From the NCBI GenBank assembly GCA_030998015.1, contig JARWMV010000214.1, forward strand, positions 1 through 15,820: a stretch of 15,820 nt of DNA, given 5' to 3'. The DNA comes from Ceratorhiza oryzae-sativae. Its lineage: Eukaryota > Basidiomycota > Agaricomycetes > Cantharellales > Ceratobasidiaceae. This document shows positions 1-8,497 of this stretch, in pieces. Position numbers and translations under genes: made by a program. Position 1 is the first letter of the stretch. Every line of letters starts with the position of its first letter. A model generated the notes under the pieces. It ran no database searches and had not been told where the DNA came from. It saw only the letters and a program-made list of their open reading frames with translations.

Positions 1-308
1 TAATAAAATATGCATTGGAAAGCGGGGAATTTGTACTATTTAAAGGAATACACAATAGTACAATTGAGGCACATAAAAATTCAAGTAATTCACAATTTAA
101 TTACAGAGGCATTAATTGAGGTTGGCAGAGCAGACTAAAAACAATAGAAAGTGTTAGTGATTCATAACACCCATGTTCCCCCCATTTTCACTGCCAACTT
201 GTCCCCAGACTCTGCCTCTGTGATTCAAGGCATCCACACTGTAACTGTCATGGACTAGACCATGAGCATGACTTTATTCCAATTTCATATTATTTTTTGT
301 TTTATTTC

Positions 309-502
309 TGTAAGGGCTCTGCCCTCAATAGAAACTGTACTTAGGGTCTTAATTTGCCTTGCTGGCAATAGAACATGTGTATGTAGTATAATATTCACTC
401 AAGTGACAACAATGTGGTAGAAAAAAAACAAGATGAGTGTCATACATCAGGAAAGTGATGCATATATGAAGTAAAAGTGGTCATGTGACTGCTATCCTTA
501 CA
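309..502 (-). mobile_element. LTR B, inverted copy in the left palindrome arm
   Basis: This is the exact mirror of 2153-2346. With its partner it faces outward, so any promoter in the two LTRs would read away from the palindrome centre. Confidence 0.6.
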
Positions 503-518
503 GCCTCCCCCTCAGGAC

Positions 519-1232
519 TCAATCAGTGGAGTCCATAAAGTCATCTGTCAGGTGTACTGACAAGGCAGGCATTGCAGCACTAGTGCTTGCCAGCACACAC
601 AAGCTAGAAAGCATGTCCTCTTGTCCACAAGCAGAGAAAGCTGAGGTAAAACACAGCAATAACATAACCCAGATGTTCTCCAGGATCCAGGCAACATATA
701 TGCTGCCTATGTTGCCATGTGATGAGTCTGCATTGAGGATTTCAGACTGTAAGTGTGCAGTCAGCAATGGGGCTGGGGATACTGGGATGGCCCAATGCCA
801 CAGAGTCTGGCCAGGGTTGGCCCAACTTGTCTGCTCTAGATTGCAGATTGCAAATGCCTGTTGTACATGAAATACAAAGTTTTGCTGCACAGGTGAAACC
901 TGGCTGGGGGCTGTTGCCATCTGGGCAAATGAAACCACATCCTCTGGTACTCTGGGGGAATTGGCTAGCTCAGCCAATTGTCAGGTAGCAACAGTATGTT
1001 GCACTCTCCATTGGTAGAAAGGCCCAAAAATTACCTGGGCAATCAACCAGGGGAGGCATAGAGTCCTCCAGAGCCATTGCATGACTTGGAGGAGGGTCAC
1101 TGACTCAGGAGTCAGGAAATGCAATGTGTTTATGCATGTCTTGTCCATAAGGACAGTCATGTTTGGTGGATCACTGAATATATCCCTTGATGGAGTAGCA
1201 TCATATGCTCCTTGAGTGTAATTACAATCACC
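519..1232 (-). pseudogene. Mirror copy of the unrecognised element B frame
   Basis: This is the left-arm duplicate of 1423-2136, with the same internal TGA and stop. It gives no independent support for coding because the arms are identical. Confidence 0.3.
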
Positions 1233-1263
1233 CTATACAGGGTTCAGACCATGTATTGCCAGG

Positions 1264-1391
1264 TGTGCAGATTGGCAAGCACAGGACACTCAGCAGTGTC
1301 AATATGTCCATCCTGCACTTTGCACAGGTGACCTGTCCCAGTGGACAGTTGTTTATTGCTCAACATGTTGAGCAAATTATGATTGATAATG
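1264..1391. other. Unique spacer at the palindrome centre, containing a 20-bp perfect palindrome
   Basis: These 128 bp are the only non-duplicated sequence between the arms. At 1356-1375 lies a perfect 20-base palindrome (TTGCTCAACATGTTGAGCAA). Two shorter inverted motifs are also present, GACACT/AGTGTC and CTGTCC/GGACAG. The spacer appears to be ordinary internal sequence of element B; no gene is visible in it. Confidence 0.8.
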
Positions 1392-1422
1392 CCTGGCAAT
1401 ACATGGTCTGAACCCTGTATAG

Positions 1423-2136
1423 GGTGATTGTAATTACACTCAAGGAGCATATGATGCTACTCCATCAAGGGATATATTCAGTGATCCACCAAACATGACT
1501 GTCCTTATGGACAAGACATGCATAAACACATTGCATTTCCTGACTCCTGAGTCAGTGACCCTCCTCCAAGTCATGCAATGGCTCTGGAGGACTCTATGCC
1601 TCCCCTGGTTGATTGCCCAGGTAATTTTTGGGCCTTTCTACCAATGGAGAGTGCAACATACTGTTGCTACCTGACAATTGGCTGAGCTAGCCAATTCCCC
1701 CAGAGTACCAGAGGATGTGGTTTCATTTGCCCAGATGGCAACAGCCCCCAGCCAGGTTTCACCTGTGCAGCAAAACTTTGTATTTCATGTACAACAGGCA
1801 TTTGCAATCTGCAATCTAGAGCAGACAAGTTGGGCCAACCCTGGCCAGACTCTGTGGCATTGGGCCATCCCAGTATCCCCAGCCCCATTGCTGACTGCAC
1901 ACTTACAGTCTGAAATCCTCAATGCAGACTCATCACATGGCAACATAGGCAGCATATATGTTGCCTGGATCCTGGAGAACATCTGGGTTATGTTATTGCT
2001 GTGTTTTACCTCAGCTTTCTCTGCTTGTGGACAAGAGGACATGCTTTCTAGCTTGTGTGTGCTGGCAAGCACTAGTGCTGCAATGCCTGCCTTGTCAGTA
2101 CACCTGACAGATGACTTTATGGACTCCACTGATTGA
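1423..2136 (+). pseudogene. Unrecognised protein-like frame at the 3' end of element B
   Basis: One plus-strand frame stays open for 238 codons to a TGA at 2134-2136, interrupted only by a TGA at 1672-1674 that would be CGA before CpG decay. The stop lies 16 bp before LTR B, the usual place for the last gene of an LTR retroelement. The second part (from 1678, 152 codons) has a hydrophobic stretch near its middle (IYVAWILENIWVMLLLCF) that could be a membrane segment. I see no protease, integrase, reverse transcriptase or RNase H motif, so no function is assigned. An identical frame runs on the minus strand of the left arm (519-1232). Other frames here are also fairly open, so the coding claim is modest. 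Confidence 0.35.
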
Positions 2137-2152
2137 GTCCTGAGGGGGAGGC

Positions 2153-2346
2153 TGTAAGGATAGCAGTCACATGACCACTTTTACTTCATATATGCATCAC
2201 TTTCCTGATGTATGACACTCATCTTGTTTTTTTTCTACCACATTGTTGTCACTTGAGTGAATATTATACTACATACACATGTTCTATTGCCAGCAAGGCA
2301 AATTAAGACCCTAAGTACAGTTTCTATTGAGGGCAGAGCCCTTACA
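2153..2346 (+). mobile_element. LTR B, 194-bp LTR of an unrecognised retroelement (right-arm copy)
   Basis: The segment starts TGTAAGG and ends CCTTACA, giving 7-bp inverted ends of the TG...CA type. A purine-rich tract (TGAGGGGGAGG, 2140-2150) lies just upstream, as expected before a 3' LTR. The five bases on the two sides differ (GAGGC and GAAAT), which fits a 3' LTR still attached to internal sequence rather than a solo LTR. The early TCACATGACC resembles a CpG-decayed TCACGTGACC motif. No full copy is present to confirm the family. Confidence 0.6.
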
Positions 2347-3190
2347 GAAATAAAACAAAAAAATAATATGAAATTGGAATAAAGTCATGCTCATGGTCTA
2401 GTCCATGACAGTTACAGTGTGGATGCCTTGAATCACAGAGGCAGAGTCTGGGGACAAGTTGGCAGTGAAAATGGGGGGAACATGGGTGTTATGAATCACT
2501 AACACTTTCTATTGTTTTAGTCTGCTCTGCCAACCTCAATTAATGCCTCTGTAATTAAATTGTGAATTACTTGAATTTTTATGTGCCTCAATTGTACTAT
2601 TGTGTATTCCTTTAAATAGTACAAATTCCCCGCTTTCCAATGCATATTTTATTAAGTTTTTATGATAAGATCTCAGAAAGATATAGAGGTTGCAATATTT
2701 CCTCTTATCAAGAGAAATTGATTACAATATTGGACCTCTCATATCTTGGCAACTGCTTATGCTATCAATGCAATCTTATGCTCTATCAATAGCTAATCTT
2801 TGGTGGTATCTGCTGCCCAAAGATTGTCATGATCAACCAGATCCTTGCACCAGAATGGTCTGAAGATCATTAGAATCTTACTGGACCATCAATCAAGATC
2901 TAATGACTCCAGTGAGTCAGGAGAGTCTTCCAAATTGATCCAGAAGCTTCTCTGATTTACTTTATGACTTGATGAGATGTAGCCTCCATTCATTATGTGT
3001 ATATACTATGATAATATGATCTACAAGCCAATATCAGGTCTCAGATGCATCAATGCCTTCAATCCACACCCTGTCTTTACTCTTTTATCCTATACTGGGG
3101 TAGGGTGTACCCCAAGTATAGCAGTACCCTCTTTAGATGATTGCACTGGCATGCATGTATCTATTTGACTCTGGAATGCCCTCCTCAGGG

Positions 3191-3198
3191 TATAAAAG
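3191..3198 (+). promoter_or_regulatory. TATA box of LTR A (first copy)
   Basis: TATAAAAG within a block conserved between the two LTR A copies. The 3321 polyadenylation signal lies 130 bp downstream, as expected for the U3-R order of an LTR. Confidence 0.65.
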
Positions 3199-3320
3199 GA
3201 CCTCCTCTGAGGCCCTTCCAGACCACAACCTCCTCTTACTCAACCTGGACCAGTTATTGGTTTCTTTTCTGTTTCTTTTTCTCTTGTCTGTGTGTGATTT
3301 CCTATATACTAGTACTGAGG

Positions 3321-3326
3321 AATAAA
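3321..3326 (+). terminator. Polyadenylation signal of LTR A (first copy)
   Basis: AATAAA in the conserved context GAGGAATAAAGT, also present in the second LTR A copy at 7004. Confidence 0.55.
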
Positions 3327-3796
3327 GTACCATATTAGTCATATACTGTCTGATTCATTTTATCTTATATACAGATATATATAAGGATACAATATTGCCT
3401 GATTGAGCATGACATTAAGTACCAGCTATTAGCAGAAACCTAAGTACCTGTAGCTGAGGAAATACATGCATTAGGCAGCCCACCATCTATCCAATAAGCT
3501 ATCACTTAAGCCTAGTATTAAGATTAGTGTCAGTTAGTCCAAGCAACTAGGGCTGAACTACATTTAAGATATCTAAGGGAAGCTGACCATAGTAGTCTTG
3601 CTCTTTATACCTATAAATTAGTCAGTTTACACTGTGAAAGATTAAGAGTACCTTGTGTGTGACTTGATCACATTGCAACTACTTTGAGCCTTCTTACTCT
3701 AGTCTAAGAAGTATTGAGTATGATTAGTGTATACTAACATATCTACATTTGCTTAAGCTCTAGATATTCAAGTGTACCCTGACCTGTAACAATGGG

Positions 3797-3906
3797 CAGC
3801 ATCAACACATAGCAAGACAGAGAGTAAAAATGGAACTAGAATTGCAATTGACAAGGAGGTCAAGTTTGAGAGGAGACCTTGTCAAACTTGACCCAATTTA
3901 TATACA
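3797..3906. other. Short flank between solo LTR A and the next insertion, with a 12-bp hairpin
   Basis: Together with 2347-2486 this was one continuous target before LTR A inserted. It contains a perfect inverted repeat, GGTCAAGTTTGA at 3858-3869 and its complement at 3882-3893, around a 12-bp loop. No gene is recognisable. Confidence 0.5.
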
Positions 3907-5060
3907 ATCTTCAAGCTGAATCAAGAGAAACACAACTGTACTATGAGACACATCACTAAGTGATAGAAGCTGCTGCAGAGCTGCAGAATTTCACACCAAA
4001 GTTGAAATACATCTTGGTAAGCAGTCTGGAACACTCTATGAGTCACAAGATACAGTTGTCCCATAAAAGGAAAGTGTGCTTCCAAAATGTTCTTAAAAAT
4101 TGTAATAATTTGAGAAAATTTTACATGGTGAATATATGTGTGTCAGATAGTGACAACTGGCACACTCAAACTGGCCCCCAAACCCTGTTGCTGGCTCTTG
4201 CTCCAGCACACTGCAGGAATGCTGCCAGAACACCAGAACCAACTTATGTGGCATCATGTAGCATATATTGTGAAATAGAGAGAGCTCACAAATTTTGAAT
4301 GATTGCTTGCATGTCTATGTAGGATCTATGTAGGAGCCATTGCTAGTTAAAAAACACTGCTGTGAATGCATTAAAGGAGGGACACTCTAGGAAATGTCAC
4401 CAGATTTCAAGAATCAACTACTTGTTAAATGTGCAAAATTCATGGCTCCTCAATAGTACTGCACAATAGGATTGATATACTAGAATGCAGGATATTGCAA
4501 TGCTTCTTTACCACAAAAATATTCATGTGATGTTGCCTCAGTTTCACCCCCTGAAATTGCTCATCTTGACCTGAGAGTTTGTAATCAGTGTCTTTTGTAT
4601 ATATTGCATCTGATATGCACACAAGAACAGCAATTGAGCAGCTGTGTTCACTAGCACATGTGGTGCTCTCAGGGGTGCATCCCCCTGAAATCCCTTGTAG
4701 CCCTTGCCACACCATTCTGTAAGTATTGAAAGTATCAGCATTGAGCTCAGCTCACCTGTGTGCATTCAATCACATAAGTTATGTCTATTTCTAGTGAGTT
4801 TAAGAAATATATTACATGTAGTACATGACTCTAAGTCCTCACAGACAAAGAATCAGTCACATCTCAGGCAATACTGCACATAGAAGCAAGACAAAAATAC
4901 CTTCAGAATGCAGAAACTCCAGTGCACATTTGGGCACCTCTGGTGTGGGAATCTGCTGAATCCCAGCACTGGGACTTTGCTGGCACTGGTAATGGAATTT
5001 CTTCCTGCAGCAGCCAGAATTCTGGCAAGCAGCATTATGGTGTCACATCTTCAAGCTGAA
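3907..5060. mobile_element. Element D, non-coding insertion flanked by a 14-bp direct repeat
   Basis: ATCTTCAAGCTGAA occurs at 3907-3920 and again at 5047-5060, enclosing 1,126 bp without a credible gene. Towards both ends there are repeated GCTGC, CTGCAG and GCCAG words (3968-3990, 4190-4230, 4970-5030). An internal block near 4362-4385 (GTGAATGCATTAAAGG...GGGACACT) closely matches one in element F near 7324-7348, and both are followed about 50 bp later by an AAAATTCA-type run. This suggests D and F are related non-autonomous DNA transposons. Whether the 14-bp repeat is a target duplication is inferred. Confidence 0.45.
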
Positions 5061-5349
5061 ATGTGTGTCTTGCTGGTGTGATAGCCTATTTGGCAGATAT
5101 GACTAGGGTATCAGATCCTGGGGTCTATACACAACAATTTCAAGACTGTTGATTTTACAACCATAGCTGTTCATGTATGCAGTGTTTTTGTACCTGTTTG
5201 CCAATTTCTGATATCATGAATGTCTCTGTGAAAATGTTCTTTCCTTAGTTCTATACCTTTGTAGTTGAGCTAAGTACAATTTGTATCTTAGCTCCCCCCA
5301 AAACCTCTATGAATGAGAGGTTATGAGCCCCACAGACCTGGTTGAAGTC
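5061..5349. other. Featureless repeat-derived stretch upstream of LTR C
   Basis: CpG-free sequence with no open frame of note and no recognised element. It ends in AAGTC immediately before the TGTTGTGAGCC start of LTR C. Confidence 0.4.
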
Positions 5350-5855
5350 TGTTGTGAGCCACAATCAAGGTCTTGTGGCTAACCAACATTTTTCTTTCCT
5401 TTGTCTGCCAAATTGGTCTCATGGCTTGACCACCTTCCATTCATAAGTAAGCACCTCGACCTGCTTACTGAGCCTTGTCCTATTATTAGTTACCTGCTTA
5501 GTGATCACTGCCATTCAGCTTTCTCATGCAACTATTATTAGTTACTTGCTGACTGATGGATATACTATTATTACTATATGGCTGACTGATCACTGCCATT
5601 CATTCTTACTCATCCTGCATGTACACTTGGTCACTCCCTTGTTTAGAATAGTATAAAAGCAAGGAGAGCAAACTGGCCTCCCCAGCTTGCTCTACCTAGT
5701 CAATTCCCCTCTAAAGCATCCAGTGTGAAGAACAGTCCCTAGCTGACTTATTAGCTTAAGTAACAGCTAGAAGGGTCTTGAGTCAAGACCACATTTCAAG
5801 CCCCAGCACTAAGCATCTGACTTAGCCACTGTCCACAGTTGCTTACTCAGTGACA
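5350..5855 (+). mobile_element. LTR C, 5' LTR of a copia-type element
   Basis: It begins TGTTGTGAGCC; an inverted relative at 8498-8749 begins TGTCATGAGCC and stays similar for about 290 bp of LTR C. A TATA box lies at 5652. The right end is placed at TGACA (5851-5855) because it complements the TGTCA-like start; this end is uncertain. A leader and a recognisable gag start follow, making this the 5' LTR. Its core promoter region (TATAAAAG, then CAGCTTGCTCTACC) resembles that of the 730-bp LTR at 11118-11847, suggesting related families. Confidence 0.65.
5652..5659 (+). promoter_or_regulatory. TATA box of LTR C
   Basis: TATAAAAG, followed by AGCTTGCT about 30 bp downstream. The LTR at 11118-11847 has the same arrangement around its own TATATAAG. 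Confidence 0.55.
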
Positions 5856-6063
5856 GGTGTTCATTGACCACAAGCACATAAAGTGCATATGGTGTCAAGC
5901 CACAAGATAGTAGACACACACAAGGCATCAAGCCAAGATGAGCCACACATTAGCAGTAGTCAGGACATAGTCCAGACCCATCAGAGGCATTAGCCACTTG
6001 TAAAAGCAAAGTCTGACAACTGCTTTCAGAGGTTGTGACCAAGTCCCATTACCTGAGTCCACA
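5856..6063 (+). other. Leader of the copia element between LTR C and gag
   Basis: About 208 bp separate the inferred LTR end from the gag ATG. I cannot identify the tRNA that would pair with a primer-binding site here. Confidence 0.4.
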
Positions 6064-6170
6064 ATGTCTTTAAGCAACAAGCTAAGATACCTTAGCAAGA
6101 AGTCCCTTGACATTCCTGCACTGAAGATCAATAGATTGAACTATATGGCATGGAAATTTTGTCAGCAGGT
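6064..6170 (+). pseudogene. gag: Copia gag, N-terminal fragment cut off by an LTR insertion
   Basis: From the ATG at 6064 the frame runs uninterrupted for 35 codons up to the inserted LTR at 6171. It includes IPALKINRLNYMAWKF (about residues 17-32), which fits the start of copia-type gag: a short basic lead, then L-x-x-x-N-Y-x-x-W-K. In a working element gag is the capsid protein that packages the RNA. Only about 35 of several hundred codons remain; beyond 6171 the frame runs into LTR A and soon stops. The rest of this element is not found downstream, since the RNase H at 9182-9971 is followed by a different LTR. Family assignment rests on the short motif plus its position after an LTR and leader. 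Confidence 0.6.
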
Positions 6171-6859
6171 TGTTATGGATTACTAACATTTTCTACTCTG
6201 CCAACCTCAAGCAACACCTCTGTAACTTTGTTGAAATTAAATGAATTTTTATGCATCATAATTTTTACTATTTGTGTCATATTAAACAGTACAAAATCTC
6301 CTCTTTCTAATGCATATTTTATTGTGATTTTATCTTAAGAACTCAGCAAGATATAGAGGTTGCAATATTTCCTCTTATCAGGAAAGATTGATTACAACAT
6401 TGCACTGCTCATATCTTGGCAACCACTTATGCCATCCATGCAATCTTATGCTCTATTAATAGCTAATCTTTGGCAGTACCTGTGTACAGAGATTGTTGTG
6501 TTTCACCAGATCCTTGCACCAGAATGGTCCAAAGATCATTTGGATCTCACTGGACCATCAATCAAGATCTAACAACTCCAGTGAGCCAGGAAAGACTTCC
6601 AAATTGATCCAGAAGCTTCTCTGACTCACTTTATGACTCACTGAGATTTAACCTCCATGCTCTATATGTATATACTATGGCAATATGAACTACAAGCCAA
6701 TAGCATGTCTCAGATGCATCAATGCCTTTAATCCATACCCTGTCTTTACTCTCTTATCCTATACTGGGCTAGGGTGTGCCCCAAGTATAGCAGTAGCCTC
6801 TTTTGATGACTGCACTGGCATGGATGCATCTATTTGGCTCTTGAATGCCCTCCTCAGGG

Positions 6860-6867
6860 TATAAAAG
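6860..6867 (+). promoter_or_regulatory. TATA box of LTR A (second copy)
   Basis: TATAAAAG, conserved with position 3191 of the first copy. Confidence 0.6.
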
Positions 6868-7003
6868 GACCTCCTCTGAGGCCCTTCCAGACCCCCCACT
6901 CTTACTCAACTGAGACTGGTTATTGGTTTCTCTCTCTTTCTATTTTCTCTTGTCTGTGTGTGATTTCTTATATAACTAGTTTCTTATATAACTAGTACTG
7001 AGG

Positions 7004-7009
7004 AATAAA
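7004..7009 (+). terminator. Polyadenylation signal of LTR A (second copy)
   Basis: AATAAA in the same conserved context as 3321. Confidence 0.5.
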
Positions 7010-7080
7010 GTGCCATATTAGTTATATAATGGCTGATTCATTGTATCTTATATACAGATAGAGATGTTGGGTGAGAAATT

Positions 7081-7200
7081 TGCTGGTTACCTGCACCTGC
7101 AGCTGGTAACCAATGCCATAAGACCCCTACCTGCACCTGCACCCACATCTGCAGCTGGTCTGCTGGTATACCTGCAGTATCTGGCATTTTACCTGCAGTT
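7081..7200. repeat. Left subterminal cluster of CTGCAGGT/ACCTGCA words in element F
   Basis: ACCTGCA recurs in this stretch, with CTGCAGCTGGTAACC and CTGCAGCTGGTCTGC variants. It mirrors the cluster at the other end. Confidence 0.7.
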
Positions 7201-7474
7201 AAGTGTCACTGCAAGCTTACAAGGTGTATACCATAAAATAGGAAAAACTTGTAGATTTCTAATGATATATAACACATCCCATACAAAACATTCTAGCACC
7301 TGTTGCAGTCCAAACAGTGTGGAAGTGAATCCATTAAAAAGGGGACACTTTTACAAAACTCATCACAACTGTTAGCTTATGTACTCATAAAATGCGAAAA
7401 ATTCACAGATTTTCAACCATATATGTATCACATGTAGGAAAAATCTCAGTCATGAGATTGCAAGGCTTTTGTCC

Positions 7475-8149
7475 TGGAAAATAATCCCCAAATATGCGCA
7501 GCCCGGATTTCAACATCAAGGAGGCATTTCAAAACAAATATAATGGTTCCAGTGGACTCAGAGTGTTAGGAAACCCCTATATTGCATAGCATTGTGCTCA
7601 TAACTATGTCCCATGTAGGTGAACTCACTCCTTCTCCCATGAGTTCCAGCTGATGCCCAGTTCCCCTGTGTCAGGATAAGCAAACTCACAAAATGGACAT
7701 GTAGATGAGTATTACAGGTCACTCTACTACAGTAATAAGGTGCTCTGAGTCCATCTGGATCATCAGAAACCCTTCAAACTCCCTCAGACATGCTGGAGAG
7801 GGGATTCAGCAGTAAGTTCAGTACTAAGGGGTATGTTTCCCCTGTTTCACCCTCTAAATCTTGTCCAAATGAGCAGAAATTTTGTAGGTAGCATCTCTTA
7901 TACCTATCGCATCTATCTAGTACAAGGTAGCAGCATTTGCACAGTGGGATTCACTAGTAGTTTTTGGACTGTTAGGGGTTTCCCCCCCTGTATTTCCCCT
8001 ATAACCTATGCTACAGTAATGCTATGATGCTAAAACCAGTATATTTGAGCTCTCCCAACTCATGCGCATCTAATGATATACATATGTTAAGTATTTGGTG
8101 AGTTTTGAAAGTGGCCACTAGTCTACACTTTGGGGGGGATTATTTTCCA
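7475..8149. repeat. Internal 15-bp inverted repeat within element F
   Basis: TGGAAAATAATCCCC (7475-7489) is perfectly inverted at 8135-8149. Between them a second inverted pair shares GGAAACCCCTA (about 7571 and about 7972). This could be the ends of a 675-bp element nested in F or structure belonging to F itself; there is no coding capacity in between. Confidence 0.5.
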
Positions 8150-8284
8150 AACATGTTTGCTTGTGATCCTCCCTTAGAAATTTTTTATTGCCTTTGTCTT
8201 ATATATGGTTAGAAATTTATATTTTCACTCTATTTAATGGTGCTATTTACAGACAATTGTGGCAACTTTTGTGTTACCTCATTC

Positions 8285-8476
8285 TACTCCTGCAGCCATT
8301 CTCACTGCTCTCCCTGTGCAGGTACCTGCAGGTATGGCAGCACTTGTTTGTGGGTTACTGCAGGTTACCTGCCTAGTTACCTGCAGGTTTTGGGTCATAC
8401 CTGCAACTGCACCTGCACCCTGCAGCAGGTATTGGCAGGTATTTTTACCTGCAGAACACCAGTATACCAGCTGCAG
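8285..8476. repeat. Right subterminal cluster of CTGCAGGT/ACCTGCA words in element F
   Basis: Contains CCTGCAGGT twice, TACTGCAGGTTACCTGC and CACCTGCACCCTGCAGCAGG, the same words as the left cluster in mixed orientation. The frames overlapping here (8188-8516) are by-products of this low-complexity composition. Confidence 0.7.
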
Positions 8477-8497
8477 GTTTCTTGGGCAACATGCCTA

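Larger units (their letters stand above)
1..1263 (-). repeat. Left arm of a giant palindrome
   Basis: This arm is the reverse complement of 1392-2654; paired positions sum to 2655. In every stretch compared the arms are identical apart from two compensating one-base homopolymer differences: an A-run near 136 (5 versus 4) and a T-run near 293 (6 versus 7). The arm begins at the first base of the window, so its true outer end is not visible. From outside in it holds the first 168 bp of LTR family A (1-168, reversed), 140 bp of older flank (169-308), the 194-bp LTR B reversed (309-502), and reversed internal sequence of element B (503-1263). Confidence 0.97.
1392..2654 (+). repeat. Right arm of a giant palindrome
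   Basis: This is the inverted partner of 1-1263. Its right end is not an element boundary: it stops 168 bp inside the solo LTR of family A that continues to 3791. The inverted duplication therefore ignores transposon ends and was not made by ordinary transposition of the elements it contains. It carries internal sequence of element B (1392-2152), LTR B (2153-2346), 140 bp of flank (2347-2486) and the beginning of LTR A (2487-2654). Confidence 0.97.
2487..3791 (+). mobile_element. Solo LTR of family A, complete, 1,305 bp
   Basis: The element starts TGTTATG and ends CTGTAACA, with 5-bp inverted ends TGTTA/TAACA. It is flanked by the 5-bp direct repeat ATGGG (2482-2486 and 3792-3796), the target duplication of an LTR retrotransposon. 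No internal region is present, so this is a recombined solo LTR. It has a TATA box at 3191 and AATAAA at 3321. Similarity to the second copy (6171-7060) runs through position 3377 and stops because that copy is truncated, not because the LTR ends there. Short open frames at 3133-3342 lie inside the LTR and are not genes. Confidence 0.9.
6171..7060 (+). mobile_element. LTR A, second copy, truncated at its 3' end
   Basis: It matches 2487-3377 from TGTTATG through a TATA box (6860) and AATAAA (7004), then loses similarity after ACAGATA. The first copy continues another 414 bp, so this copy is cut by element F. The left flank is CAGGT (6166-6170) with no matching duplication on the right. Near its end it has a private tandem duplication of a 16-bp unit (TTCTTATATAACTAGT, 6965-6980 and 6981-6996) absent from the first copy. 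Small open frames at 6150-6572 are in LTR sequence. Confidence 0.85.
7061..8494. mobile_element. Element F, non-autonomous DNA transposon with ACCTGCAGGT-like subterminal repeats
   Basis: The left end (GAGATGTTGGGTGAGAAA, from 7061) and the complement of the right end (GGCATGTTGCCCAAGAAA, from 8494) form imperfect terminal inverted repeats. Inside them lie dense clusters of ACCTGCAGGT-related words at 7081-7200 and 8285-8476. No long frame is credible, so the element is non-autonomous. Flanks differ (LTR A left, inverted LTR C right) and I find no clear target duplication, so the ends are accurate to several bases only. It holds 5 of the roughly 8 CpGs seen before 12,130, suggesting a younger insertion. 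Subterminal repeats of this kind occur in several superfamilies, including KDZ elements of basidiomycetes; that placement is a guess. Confidence 0.6.

Noticed and set aside
519..2136. Paired identical open frames of 152, 114, 77 and 68 codons on both strands as separate genes
   Set aside because: They are mirror images produced by the palindrome. Only one frame per arm (the one ending just before LTR B) is kept as a tentative reading.
2465..2486. GAAAATGGGGGG as a polypurine tract making LTR A the 3' LTR of a long element
   Set aside because: The exact ATGGG duplication on both sides of 2487-3791 shows a solo LTR, so the purine run is coincidental.
3133..3342. Three overlapping short frames as genes
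   Set aside because: They lie across the TATA box and poly(A) signal of LTR A and overlap on both strands.
2487..3373. LTR A ending at TATACA (3373), where similarity to the second copy runs out
   Set aside because: The second copy is truncated by element F. TAACA at 3787-3791 followed by ATGGG is the real end.
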